Source of the DNA: Arsenophonus nilaparvatae
GTDB taxonomy: Bacteria > Pseudomonadota > Gammaproteobacteria > Enterobacterales > Enterobacteriaceae
Length of the DNA: 64,000 nucleotides
Assembly (NCBI RefSeq): GCF_000757905.1
Contig: NZ_JRLH01000001.1
Reading direction: 5' to 3' (one strand)
Of this stretch, positions 53,467-62,749 are shown piece by piece; position 1 is the stretch's first letter; the number at the start of each line of letters is the position of its first letter. A program made the position numbers and the translations under genes. Below the pieces are notes generated by a model, which was given only the letters and a program-made list of their open reading frames with translations, had not been told where the DNA came from and made no database searches.

Positions 53467-54705
53467 ATGAAGACGTTGGAAATATCGCTGTATTGGTTAA
53501 TTTTTATTTTTGTTGACCTGGGATTAGCCTTATTAAGTTTACAGACTCGTAATATAGGTAGCCTTTATCCATTAATTTGGTTTCCTGCCGGTATTTTAGT
53601 CGGCGTTTTATGTATCTCACCACCTCGTTATTGGCCATTATGGTTGGTAACGGGATTTTTGGTGGTGCTTTGTGCGAGTCAATTATCTGATCGTTCGGTA
53701 TCAGTTTCTTTAATTTTTGCCACGACAGATAGCCTGTATTTGGCGGCAGCGGCATTTATTTGGCAATATTTCTATGGTGTCGCTTATATGCCACGTAATG
53801 CTTGGCAGATACTTCATTTTGCCCTGATAAATGTTGTTATTGGCAGTATAGGGTGTTTTATTACAAATATAATATTTTATTTATCTGATCTGTCTTTTGA
53901 TTTATATGATCCATTTGCAAGAGTCGTCATATATATATTAAATTATTTGCCGTTAAGCTTGTTGGTAATATATAGCTTTTGTCGTAGTCCTCAATTGCCC
54001 TATATGCCAAAATTTTGGCTAATGGCTCTATTTTGGGTCGTAATAATAACAGGTTTTATGTATTATCCGGTGACTGCTATTATCTCATCGCCTCTGATTG
54101 CCGGATTATTGTTAGTCAGTGTCAGTATTACTATTTTGCTTTCTCTTAGTTGTAATTTATTACTACTCAGTGCTTTTTTATCACTGTGTTCGATAGGTTT
54201 TGTCTTATTACCGTTACTGAATATGCCAATTTTTTATGAGGGCGATGAAATAAGGCGTCAAACAATAATAGATTTAGCGCAATGGTGTAGTGTTTTGTTA
54301 GCGTTTCCTGCCCTATTTTTGGCTGGTTTTTTGCGCAGTTTATATCATGTGTTATTTCGTTATAAAGCGCGCTTTTTATTAGCTTATAGCGTATTAGAGC
54401 AGGATGTTATACATCGTTTTTTATTAAGTAAAGAAGATGAACTTATTACCTGGTATAACTTAAAAACATGGCGGAAATGTTATCCTATCCCAGCCTCATG
54501 GGTGCTATTCGTCGCTTGGATCCATTTTGATGATAGAAAAGCGGTTGAGCACCTAAAAATATCAGCTTGTGGTAAACCTAAAGTATTAAAAATTCGGCTA
54601 TCAGATGGTAAAGGTGGATTTAATGAAGCTCATCTTGCTTTGATTTTGCGACAAGGAGATAGGGGCAAAGAAATGGAAGGTTTGTTGTATGAAATTTCAC
54701 GTTAA
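53467..54705 (+). CDS. MASE1-like membrane protein without an obvious output domain
   Basis: 412 residues. The first about 300 form eight or so membrane helices with MASE1-type features (YPLIWFPAGILVGVL near residue 34). A cytoplasmic tail of about 110 residues follows, which matches no kinase, GGDEF or EAL motif; a degenerate PAS-like fold is possible. It lies 18 bases before the EvgA-like regulator gene and seems to be in its operon. It could be a sensory partner of the phosphorelay, or a remnant of a longer sensor. Function not known. Confidence 0.65.
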   Translation: MKTLEISLYWLIFIFVDLGLALLSLQTRNIGSLYPLIWFPAGILVGVLCISPPRYWPLWLVTGFLVVLCASQLSDRSVSVSLIFATTDSLYLAAAAFIWQYFYGVAYMPRNAWQILHFALINVVIGSIGCFITNIIFYLSDLSFDLYDPFARVVIYILNYLPLSLLVIYSFCRSPQLPYMPKFWLMALFWVVIITGFMYYPVTAIISSPLIAGLLLVSVSITILLSLSCNLLLLSAFLSLCSIGFVLLPLLNMPIFYEGDEIRRQTIIDLAQWCSVLLAFPALFLAGFLRSLYHVLFRYKARFLLAYSVLEQDVIHRFLLSKEDELITWYNLKTWRKCYPIPASWVLFVAWIHFDDRKAVEHLKISACGKPKVLKIRLSDGKGGFNEAHLALILRQGDRGKEMEGLLYEISR

Positions 54706-54723
54706 AAATAATCTGAGGGATCT

Positions 54724-55350
54724 ATGAGTAAAAAAATTATTATTGCTGATGATCATCCCGTGTTTTTACTGGGATTACGTATGGTTCTTTCCAGTATGCC
54801 AGAAAACTATCAGATTGTTGGTGAGGCACATCATGTCAGTGGGTTGTTATCTTTGTTGCAAACTAAACCGGTAGATATGTTGATAACTGATTTTATTATG
54901 CCGGGCGACAAGGATATGGATGGTTTACGTATGATAAGTTATATCCGCAAAAATTGGCCAACTTTACCTATCGTGGTGATCACGATGGTTAATGAACCCA
55001 ATATAATCAGTATGCTGTCGCGTTACAATGTCAAAGCCATCCTGAATAAAAGCAGTTTAGCGAGCGAACTAGAAAAAGGACTTTATAATACTGCAGGTCA
55101 AGAACAGCCTTATATTAGCTCTGACTTTCTCAGTTCCCCTATCGATCAACTCGCTCGTATATTAACGCCTAAAGAGTTAGAAGTGATTCGTTTACTGGCA
55201 AAAGGATTAACCGTTAATGATATTGCGACCAAGGTTTTTCGCACTAAGCAAACTATTAGTTCACAAAAACAGAGTGTCATGAAGAAGCTTAATATTCCAA
55301 ATGATGCGGCTTTATATAATTATTTGCAACAGGTGGGGCTCAGTGGGTGA
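54724..55350 (+). CDS. EvgA/BvgA-type response regulator (NarL/LuxR family)
   Basis: 208-residue DNA-binding regulator. The receiver domain has the acidic pair in IIADDHPVF, phospho-acceptor Asp in LITDFIMPGD (about residue 59), and the Lys in ILNKSSLA. The C-terminal LuxR-type helix-turn-helix is LTPKELEVIRLLAKGLTVNDIATKVFRTKQTISSQKQSVMKKL. It resembles EvgA and BvgA. Its stop overlaps the GTG start of the hybrid kinase gene by 4 bases, marking them as a cognate pair. Confidence 0.9.
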   Translation: MSKKIIIADDHPVFLLGLRMVLSSMPENYQIVGEAHHVSGLLSLLQTKPVDMLITDFIMPGDKDMDGLRMISYIRKNWPTLPIVVITMVNEPNIISMLSRYNVKAILNKSSLASELEKGLYNTAGQEQPYISSDFLSSPIDQLARILTPKELEVIRLLAKGLTVNDIATKVFRTKQTISSQKQSVMKKLNIPNDAALYNYLQQVGLSG

Positions 55351-58184
55351 GCATACGAAAAAGGATAGCCCTCTTATTTGGGGGATGGTATTGGTTTTTT
55401 GCTTTACCTGTATTTGGTCAGTCACTATGTAATGATTCATCGCAAGTGACAATTCCGGCTGAAGGGATAGAGATTGGTTATTACTCTAATATAGTGCAAC
55501 GATTATTTTTGCCTAAGGTGAATTTTGTCGATAATTTTGCAGATAAATCAACGGCTATTTTAGTAGGTATTGTTCGTTGTACTAGTGAACCTTTAATCAT
55601 TTATCGGTGGGATGGCAAGATAGAAGGAATTTATGCAGATTATCTCAGTGTATTATCAAGATTATTAAAAATACCGATAAAGATACGTATATTCGATAAT
55701 TACCAGCAGGCGAGAAATGCACTAAATGAAGGATATATTCAGTTATTAGCCCAAACCTCGGCGGCATTAACAGCAACAGTACAAAGAAAAAATGAAAGTA
55801 AGCCAATATTAATTCAACCGCTGGTGATGTTGGTAAAAAAAGAGAAAGCTTATTATAAAGCTGAAGAATTACGTGTATTGGTTGCTCATAGTGAACCGCC
55901 GGAACTATTGGCGAAAATTCGTCAATCATACCGTGAAGTTGTGGTTGTTGGTTCAGCACAAGAGGCGTTACGGTTAATATTGGATGATAAAGCCGATGGT
56001 TTTATTAGTGGACAAGCGCAAATAGCTTATCAGTTTACTTTTCGTTCGTTGCCGAGTTCTTTAGTTTGGCATCATGTCGATTATTCCAGTACGTTGGAAA
56101 ATAATTTTGTTTTTCGAGTAAATGATCCACGAATGGAGAATATTGATCGCACATTAAACGAACTATATAAAACCATTAAAAATGTTGTTTATGAACGTTG
56201 GATTGCCGGTGTTGTTCCCATAATGAGCAGTGAAAATATTAATTTTTCACTAGAGGAAAAGAATTGGCTGTTGCAGCACCCGGTTGTTAATGTTGTGGTA
56301 AAACACAATGCGCCGCCATATTCCTTTGAGAATGCTAATGGTCAAATCATTGGTATGAATATCGATATTTTACGCTTAGTCGGGGAAAAAACCGGTATCC
56401 ATTTTAATCTTGTGACCGTCGATAATTCGGCTGGCATTATTGATTATTTGCAGCAAGGTAAGGCTCAGATGGCGCTGTCATTAGTGAGTAATGAACAACG
56501 TCAAAAATGGTTACTGTTTTCTCACCCTTATAGTTCTTTCGAATGGGTAATGATCACAGGGAATTATCGCAATGCACCAAAAAACTTCCAGCAATTACGC
56601 CATCGTAAAGTTGTGGTAGTAAGTGGTCACATCTTATTGTCAGAATTTGAACATGAGCCAGATATTGAATTGATTGAAGTTGACAATATGGATAAGGCCA
56701 TTGAAATGGTATTAGCCGGCGCGGCAGATGCGGTGTTAGATAATTTTGTCAGCGCCAATTATCTACAATCAAGCCGTTATGGTGATAGCATTTTAATACA
56801 TCCCCTTAATAGAGATTTCTTTCCTGCCAGGTATGCAGTAATTAAGGATTATGCACCATTAGTTAATATTCTGAATAAAGCAATTGATGCGTTGTCGCCA
56901 AAAGATCTGCGTTATTTTCATCAAAAATGGTTATCGCCGGTCACTTTTTTTACTTCATATAGTGTATTACATCTTTCTTCTTGGATAATTCTTTGGGGCA
57001 GTGTGTTATCAGTGATCTCGATTACTTCAATATTTTGGGGTAGTTGGTTAACACGTCAGATCAGGCAGCGTAAAGCGGCAAAAACAGCGTTACAGAACTC
57101 GTTAGCTTATTGGGAAACTTTGTTCAATACGATCCCTGCACCGATGTTTGTCTGTGATCCAATCATGAATATTACGGCTGCTAATCCATGGTTCTTACAT
57201 GAGATGGGTGACTTGCCGCGCGAGAGGATCATTGGCCATTCTCTATTTTCACAAGGTTTTTTTCAACCATATGATGAAGTAGAGATATTTACTCAATTTC
57301 TCAGCTGCTTGTCTGGTGCTCCCGCCTATTTTTCTGATTGCTCTATTTCTGTTCAAGGCCAAACGCGAGAAGTTTACCTATGGCTAGAACATTACCGTGA
57401 TGCAGAAGGAATTGTTCAGGGTATCATTGGCGGGTGGTTTGATATTACCGAGCGAAAATTATTGTCGCGAGAATTACGAACAGAACGTGATAAGGCAAAA
57501 CGAGCGAGTAATGAAAAATCGGCTTTTTTAGCGCATATCAGCCATGAGATCCGCACGGCATTATATGTCATTATTGGTATATTGGAATTAGAAGTCAGAC
57601 AACTACCAGAAAATGTTCCTTTGCATACCGCCAGTCGAGCTGCAAACTCTTTACTGGGTGTGATCGGTGATGTTTTGGATTTCACGCGTATTGAATCTGG
57701 TAAGGTAACATTGAATTTACAGTCGGTTGGATTGTATGCCTTGTTGGAACAATGTGCAGAACCTTTTTGTGCAATTGCACAGGATAAAGGGTTAGGTTTC
57801 ACCCTTGAATTAACTATCCCAAAACAAAATTATTATCTACTTGATGCGACCCGTATTACTCAAGTGATCAACAATTTGCTCAGTAATGCGGTTAAATTTA
57901 CTGATGAAGGTTTCATTACATTAAGGGCAGCTATCCAGCGCTCGATCAATAGTGAAACGGAAATGCTCTCTTTGTATGTACAGGATACGGGCTGTGGTAT
58001 TCCAGAACATATGTATAGTGAAATTTTACAGCCTTATGTACAAGTGGAAGCGGATTCAAGGGGAACAGGATTAGGATTACCAATATCAATACAATTAATG
58101 GCGTTGATGGATGGAACCCTCAAGTTAGAAGCGGCTCCTGGTAGTGGCACATTGGCACATTGGCACATATGTATTTACCGTTAA
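55347..58184 (+). CDS. EvgS/BvgS-type sensor kinase, N-terminal part (frameshifted before the receiver)
   Basis: Unorthodox hybrid sensor. Signal peptide (about residues 1-25), then two periplasmic Venus-flytrap domains (about 60-290 and 310-545), a membrane helix (SSWIILWGSVLSVISITSIFW), PAS region (about 590-710), and HisKA with His733 in SHEIRTALYVI, where the usual Pro after the Thr is Ala. HATPase boxes are QVINNLLSNAVKFT, DTGCGIP and GTGLGLPIS. The frame ends at 58184 just after the ATPase. The receiver and Hpt follow in another frame. Removing one copy of an 8-bp repeat at 58146-58169 fuses both into 1215 codons, the EvgS/BvgS length. As read, the kinase lacks its relay modules. Confidence 0.88.
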   Translation: MSIRKRIALLFGGWYWFFALPVFGQSLCNDSSQVTIPAEGIEIGYYSNIVQRLFLPKVNFVDNFADKSTAILVGIVRCTSEPLIIYRWDGKIEGIYADYLSVLSRLLKIPIKIRIFDNYQQARNALNEGYIQLLAQTSAALTATVQRKNESKPILIQPLVMLVKKEKAYYKAEELRVLVAHSEPPELLAKIRQSYREVVVVGSAQEALRLILDDKADGFISGQAQIAYQFTFRSLPSSLVWHHVDYSSTLENNFVFRVNDPRMENIDRTLNELYKTIKNVVYERWIAGVVPIMSSENINFSLEEKNWLLQHPVVNVVVKHNAPPYSFENANGQIIGMNIDILRLVGEKTGIHFNLVTVDNSAGIIDYLQQGKAQMALSLVSNEQRQKWLLFSHPYSSFEWVMITGNYRNAPKNFQQLRHRKVVVVSGHILLSEFEHEPDIELIEVDNMDKAIEMVLAGAADAVLDNFVSANYLQSSRYGDSILIHPLNRDFFPARYAVIKDYAPLVNILNKAIDALSPKDLRYFHQKWLSPVTFFTSYSVLHLSSWIILWGSVLSVISITSIFWGSWLTRQIRQRKAAKTALQNSLAYWETLFNTIPAPMFVCDPIMNITAANPWFLHEMGDLPRERIIGHSLFSQGFFQPYDEVEIFTQFLSCLSGAPAYFSDCSISVQGQTREVYLWLEHYRDAEGIVQGIIGGWFDITERKLLSRELRTERDKAKRASNEKSAFLAHISHEIRTALYVIIGILELEVRQLPENVPLHTASRAANSLLGVIGDVLDFTRIESGKVTLNLQSVGLYALLEQCAEPFCAIAQDKGLGFTLELTIPKQNYYLLDATRITQVINNLLSNAVKFTDEGFITLRAAIQRSINSETEMLSLYVQDTGCGIPEHMYSEILQPYVQVEADSRGTGLGLPISIQLMALMDGTLKLEAAPGSGTLAHWHICIYR
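58146..58169 (+). repeat. Tandem 8-bp repeat at the kinase/receiver junction
   Basis: GGCACATT at 58146-58153 and again at 58154-58161, then GGCACATA at 58162-58169 (7 of 8 match). Deleting one unit yields Gly-Thr-Leu-Ala-His-Met and joins the two frames. Eight is not a multiple of three, so change by one unit toggles the frame. Confidence 0.88.
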
Positions 58185-59002
58185 AGCGAAGTGAGTTGCA
58201 AGAAGAAGAAGTATCTCCTACTCATATTATCCAACCGGAACCACTCAATATCTTATTAGTGGATGACCTACCAGCCAATTTGCAAGTGTTATCTCTACAA
58301 CTGGCTTCTTCCAAACATCGGGTAACCATTGCTGAAGGTGCAGAGCAAGCATTAACGCTGGTGGAAGAAAATTATTTTGATATGGTATTAACGGATTGTC
58401 AGATGCCAGTTATGAATGGCTATGAATTGACTCGAGTATTAAGAACCTCGTCAGCGCAACGTAATTTGCCGCCCCAAGTTATTTTAGGTTGTACCGCAAA
58501 TGCATTTAGTTCAGAGCTATCATTGTGTCTTGCTGCCGGTATGGATGGTGTATTAGTTAAACCTTTAACACAGGATCATTTGCTGTCGGAAATTGCTCGC
58601 TATTATCAGCTGATTAATTCACAAAATGAACTCTGTTTTGATGGTATTAGTGCCTTGGCAAGTGGTGATAAACAGAAAGAATATCAATTGTTACAAGCCA
58701 TTTTGGAAGGAATAGAACAGGATCTGGCCACGCTGCATAATTTAAGATCAACGTCGATTGATAAGGAAGCGCTTTCGCTACAGGTGCACCGAATGAAAGG
58801 TGTATTTGCTTTATTATGCTATCAGCCTGCTTTACGCGTTTGTTGGCGGATTGAAAAAGGTGGATTTTGTGATGATAGCCAAACCTTAGAAACACTATTT
58901 TACTATACCGATATTTTTCGGGCGGCAGTTAATGGACGTTTAAATGATAATAATGATCTGGCCAAAGAGTCATCTGATCATAAAATGATATTAACGGAAT
59001 AA
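58160..59002 (+). CDS. Receiver plus Hpt part of the EvgS/BvgS-type sensor
   Basis: C-terminal portion of the hybrid kinase. Receiver motifs: LLVDDLPANLQ, phospho-Asp in LTDCQMPVMNG (about residue 80), GCTANAFS and the VKPL lysine. Hpt domain: phospho-His in VHRMKGVFALLCY (about residue 210). Intact and conserved, but out of frame with the kinase. It could be made alone only from TTG 58160 or ATG 58169, neither with a clear ribosome site. As a separate protein it could still pass phosphate from another source to the EvgA-like regulator; that is speculation. Confidence 0.85.
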   Translation: MAHMYLPLKRSELQEEEVSPTHIIQPEPLNILLVDDLPANLQVLSLQLASSKHRVTIAEGAEQALTLVEENYFDMVLTDCQMPVMNGYELTRVLRTSSAQRNLPPQVILGCTANAFSSELSLCLAAGMDGVLVKPLTQDHLLSEIARYYQLINSQNELCFDGISALASGDKQKEYQLLQAILEGIEQDLATLHNLRSTSIDKEALSLQVHRMKGVFALLCYQPALRVCWRIEKGGFCDDSQTLETLFYYTDIFRAAVNGRLNDNNDLAKESSDHKMILTE

Positions 59003-59073
59003 TAGCTGTAATTGTTTGAAGACCGGCGGTATTAAATTATTTATTCATGCTGCTTAATTATTCAATTAATAAC
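59003..59073. other. 3' flank of the phosphorelay operon
   Basis: Short spacer between the Hpt stop and the terminator. No gene seen. Confidence 0.4.
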
Positions 59074-59107
59074 AACAGGGGAAATATTAAATTTCCCCTG
59101 TTTTATT
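59074..59107 (+). terminator. Rho-independent terminator after the phosphorelay operon
   Basis: A 12-bp perfect stem, AACAGGGGAAAT (59074-59085) / ATTTCCCCTGTT (59091-59102), with a 5-base loop and then a T-rich tail. About 70 bases after the Hpt stop. It may also act leftward on the gene at 59386-60351. The rest of 59108-59385 has nothing recognisable. Confidence 0.85.
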
Positions 59108-59385
59108 ATGTTTCTGCATCCATTTGAATTAGCATTTTTAACTATTAAGACTGTTAAATACTAAGTTATTTTGCTCATCATCAGTTCTATTAACACAATA
59201 TTGGATTTTGCTATTGAATAACTAGACTAGCGTTACTTTTGCCTGATCTATTATTTTCGATGAGATATCTTATTCTGGGTTGAGTTGGGATATCTGCCAA
59301 TTTTAAAAAATCTTTAATAAGTTTTGTATTAACACAGAAAGTTTGTAGCCCTACTTATTTAGATGTTCACGAGCAACAACCATAA

Positions 59386-60351
59386 TTAAGAGGTAATTCC
59401 CCATATTTTCAATTTTTGGCACCACAAGCGATGTTCAGGTGAAAGCAATTTTAACGGATCATAGGGATAAGGCTTTGGGGTTGCTTGCAGAAATAGTTGG
59501 CGCACCATTGCGTGTAACCAAGCAGCGCCAGCAACATCTTCGAAGCCTTTTATTTTTTGCAGACGTAAAACTAAATTATGCAATTTCCCGATTTTCATTT
59601 CATAGCTTAATATCTCTTTTTGCTGCTGCTCATACCACTTGGGAAAAATGAATTTAGTTAATCGAGTAAATATATTCTTAGGTGGGCAACTTGCTTCTAT
59701 AATAGCATCTTTAATAATGGCAGTTGCATTTTTATTAGTTAATAATGGTAATGTTTTCCCTAATGGGGTCGGTAATAGTTCCAAATTATGAATAATTATT
59801 CCTTGTAATTTTCTATTATAACTATGTAGTTTTTGTAAATAGTTTTTTAGTTCATTAATATTTTGCTTTTCTATTATTGCTTCTAATTTAATGTCTTCTA
59901 CTTCTTTTATCTCTCTGGCCTTTTGTAAATATATCTGATGATACATATTAGCTAGCTCTTCTGATAACGAAGCTAAGTTGGTTAAACTTTGAAAGTTAGC
60001 ATACTGTAGTGTAATTTCAGCATCCAGTTTTGCTATTTCTTCGATTGAATTGTTGTCTGAAATATTTATTTGATCAGTCAGTATGTTATTGATAATAAAT
60101 GTTTCAGTTTGTCCAGATAATTTTAATTTATTTTTTTTTAAAACAGATGGTTCTAATTTTAAAAATCCCTTAAATGCATTATCTGTATCAATCGTGATTA
60201 GATTAATATTATTGATAGATTTATTGCTTTTTTTATAAACATTAATTTTCCCTTTGTATTTTAATGACTTTTCTTTAGTTTCTTTAACTGTGTTAAGTCT
60301 GGAGTCATTGATTGCTAAGGGATTATTTGGTGTTGAAAGAATAAATGACAT
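59386..60351 (-). CDS. Unrecognised coiled-coil protein next to the T3SS genes
   Basis: 321 residues, no signal peptide or membrane helix. The N-terminal about 90 residues are polar and rich in Asn, Ser and Lys; residues about 100-200 are predicted coiled-coil by eye (ANFQSLTNLASLSEELANMY, then many Glu/Lys heptad-like stretches). The C-terminal third contains KGFEDVAGAAWLHAMVRQLF. It does not match a family I know. An N-terminus poor in hydrophobic segments and placement beside type III genes make a secreted effector or regulator possible, but this is context only. Confidence 0.5.
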   Translation of the reverse strand: MSFILSTPNNPLAINDSRLNTVKETKEKSLKYKGKINVYKKSNKSINNINLITIDTDNAFKGFLKLEPSVLKKNKLKLSGQTETFIINNILTDQINISDNNSIEEIAKLDAEITLQYANFQSLTNLASLSEELANMYHQIYLQKAREIKEVEDIKLEAIIEKQNINELKNYLQKLHSYNRKLQGIIIHNLELLPTPLGKTLPLLTNKNATAIIKDAIIEASCPPKNIFTRLTKFIFPKWYEQQQKEILSYEMKIGKLHNLVLRLQKIKGFEDVAGAAWLHAMVRQLFLQATPKPYPYDPLKLLSPEHRLWCQKLKIWGITS

Positions 60352-61044
60352 TATAATTTCCCTAGTTATAATTTATTTTTCTTAATAAATAACTTTACTC
60401 CATGGTATAGCAAAGTGAAGTTAGCAGCTGAATTTATACAGTTATATCCAGTAAACTACTGAGATTTTATAAAATTTCATTTCAAAGATAAAAACAGAGA
60501 AAAATTTTGCTGAAATAGATTAAGTATGCGTTTGCATCAAATATCAATGTACTTAATATCATTTTTATAATGATAAAGACGTTTTCAGTAAAATAACTCT
60601 ATCGTTATATAATAAATTAACAATATAAAATAGCGTTCTGATCAAAAAAAAATTAAATGGTTATGTTTAAAAATGCGAAAATAATAAAAATTGACTATAA
60701 GCTTATAAGGAACTTTATTTTAAAATAAGTTGCAATTTCATTTTGTTACAGAAAATAAATTTTATATTTATGTTAAAAATAAACTTAAAATATGTTTTTT
60801 TGTTATTCAATAAAATATATTTGGACTTTATTGTTCATAACCAGTTTGTTATTTAACAAATTAATGAAAAATATATATCATTTTAAATAAATTATGGTAA
60901 ATAATTATCATTCATTGAGGGAAATAGTTTTCAAATTTTTTATAAAACAGTTATTTTTTCTTTAACTGTTCTCAGGTATTTACCGGATATTTTCGCTTCA
61001 TCGTACCATGGATACTCTATTTATATAGAGTTAGTGGAGGTATT
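60352..61044. other. Gene-free AT-rich region upstream of sctR
   Basis: About 690 bases, extremely AT-rich, separating the divergent coiled-coil gene and sctR. In SPI-2-type clusters sctQ directly precedes sctR; no such gene or fragment is visible here. It presumably contains promoters for both neighbours, not identified. Confidence 0.45.
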
Positions 61045-61695
61045 ATGTCGTTATTTAATAATCCGATGCAATTAATTGTAGTGCTTTTTTGTTTATCCAT
61101 AATGCCTTTGTTTGCGGTAATGGGAACTTCGTTTTTAAAAATTTCGATTGTTTTATCAATGTTACGCAATGCGTTAGGCATACAGCAAATTCCGCCTAAT
61201 ATGGCTATTTATGGTTTGGCATTAATATTGACTTTATTTACGATGGCACCCGTTGGTTTTGCAATTCATGATAATATTAAAGCCCAGCCGATTGATTGGA
61301 ATTCTGTTGATTCTTTGGAACAAATAAATTCATCAGTTATCGCGCCATATAAAGATTTTTTGAAAAAAAATACCAGCGAAGAACAAATTAAATTTTTTAC
61401 TCAAATAGGCTATAAAATTTGGCCTAAACAATATCAAACTTCATTATCTCCTGACTCTTTATTAGTCATGGTTCCTGCATTTACCATGAGTCAACTTATT
61501 GCAGCCTTTAAAATTGGTTTTTTGATTTATCTCCCGTTTGTTGCGATCGATCTTATTGTTTCTAATGTTTTATTAGCAATGGGAATGATGATGGTTTCGC
61601 CAATGACAATAGCGCTTCCTTTTAAATTATTAATTTTTATTTTGATGGGCGGCTGGGACAAACTTATTGGTCAATTGATGGTGTCTTTTTCATGA
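61045..61695 (+). CDS. sctR: SctR (SsaR-like) type III export gate protein
   Basis: 216-residue inner-membrane export-gate subunit (FliP family) of a type III secretion system. It matches SPI-2 SsaR closely: MGTSFLK, LRNALGIQQIPPNMAIYGLAL, LIAAFKIGFLIYLPFVAIDL, and GMMMVSPMTIALPFKLLIF. A GGAGG ribosome site precedes the ATG. First in the sctR-S-T-U run; the last bases of sctR overlap sctS. Confidence 0.96.
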   Translation: MSLFNNPMQLIVVLFCLSIMPLFAVMGTSFLKISIVLSMLRNALGIQQIPPNMAIYGLALILTLFTMAPVGFAIHDNIKAQPIDWNSVDSLEQINSSVIAPYKDFLKKNTSEEQIKFFTQIGYKIWPKQYQTSLSPDSLLVMVPAFTMSQLIAAFKIGFLIYLPFVAIDLIVSNVLLAMGMMMVSPMTIALPFKLLIFILMGGWDKLIGQLMVSFS

Positions 61696-61952
61696 ATGAG
61701 TCCACCATAATTCATTTTACTTCGGAGTTGTTATGGATTGTGCTGCTGCTTTCATTACCGATTGTAATAGTAGCATCAGTCACTGGGCTATTAGTGAGTA
61801 TATTACAAGCGCTCACACAAATCCAAGACCAGACATTGCAATTTCTGATTAAATTAGTGGCTGTGTGTATTACCTTGGCGGTAAGTTATCACTGGATGGG
61901 GAGTGCGCTACTTAACTACGCTATTTTATCTTTTGATCAAATAGGTAAATAA
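61692..61952 (+). CDS. sctS: SctS (SsaS-like) type III export gate protein
   Basis: 86-residue, two-helix gate subunit (FliQ family). The block SILQALTQIQDQTLQFLIKLVAV is diagnostic, and flanking residues favour the SPI-2 SsaS group. It overlaps the sctR stop by 4 bases (ATGA) and precedes sctT by 9 bases. Confidence 0.95.
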   Translation: MNESTIIHFTSELLWIVLLLSLPIVIVASVTGLLVSILQALTQIQDQTLQFLIKLVAVCITLAVSYHWMGSALLNYAILSFDQIGK

Positions 61953-61961
61953 GAGGATTAG

Positions 61962-62744
61962 ATGAATAGTCTAATGCAAATGGTGCCTTGGTTGGCATTG
62001 AGCATGATGCGACCTCTAGGAATGTTACTATTATTGCCACTGTTTAAAGGGGGAGCAATGGGTAGTAGCTTGATTCGTAACAGCCTGGTATTAGTGTTTG
62101 CTTTGCCCATTGCTCCGATAATCAAGACCATGCCGATCGATTTGACCCATCAGACTGTGACAGAGATAGTGTTTCTATACAGTGAAGAATTGCTTATTGG
62201 ATTAGTGCTTGGTTTTTGTGCAGCTATTCCTTTTTGGGCTATTGATATGGCAGGATTTATTATTGACACGTTGCGCGGTGCCTCGATGTCAACCATCTTA
62301 AATCCTTTAATGGGATTACAATCTTCAATTTTTGGCATGTTATTTACCCAAATATTGAGTGTCTTGTTTTTGGTTTCCGGTGGTTTCAATGCGTTACTTA
62401 CCGCGCTTTACCATTCCTATAATGTATTACCGCCAAATGCACCGTTATCATTTAATGCTTCAATGTTGCTATTCATTCAGCAACAGTGGCATATGATGTT
62501 AGAACTCTGTATGAGTTTTGCAATGCCAGCCATAGTGGTAATGATTTTAGTTGATGTTGCATTAGGATTGATTAATCGTTCGGTAGAGCAGCTTAATGTG
62601 TTTTTTCTATCTATGCCAATTAAAAGTGTATTAGTTGTGTTTCTTCTTTTGGTGAGTATGTATTTTGCTTTTGATCACTATTTTATGAAGATCCAACTAT
62701 TTGAAAAACAAATTTCAACTTTATTCCAACTTTGGCGAGGATGA
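61962..62744 (+). CDS. sctT: SctT (SsaT-like) type III export gate protein
   Basis: 260-residue multi-helix gate subunit (FliR family). EELLIGLVLGFCAAIPFWAIDMAGFIIDTLRGASM matches the SPI-2 SsaT block in pieces; MILVDVALGLINRSVEQLNVFFLSMPIKS is the conserved late motif. It forms the export-gate core with SctR and SctS. It ends 5 bases before the preferred sctU start. Confidence 0.95.
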   Translation: MNSLMQMVPWLALSMMRPLGMLLLLPLFKGGAMGSSLIRNSLVLVFALPIAPIIKTMPIDLTHQTVTEIVFLYSEELLIGLVLGFCAAIPFWAIDMAGFIIDTLRGASMSTILNPLMGLQSSIFGMLFTQILSVLFLVSGGFNALLTALYHSYNVLPPNAPLSFNASMLLFIQQQWHMMLELCMSFAMPAIVVMILVDVALGLINRSVEQLNVFFLSMPIKSVLVVFLLLVSMYFAFDHYFMKIQLFEKQISTLFQLWRG

Positions 62745-62749
62745 TATTA

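Noticed and set aside
57416..57802. 128-codon leftward frame
   Set aside because: Inside the conserved kinase region of the EvgS-like gene; antisense shadow.
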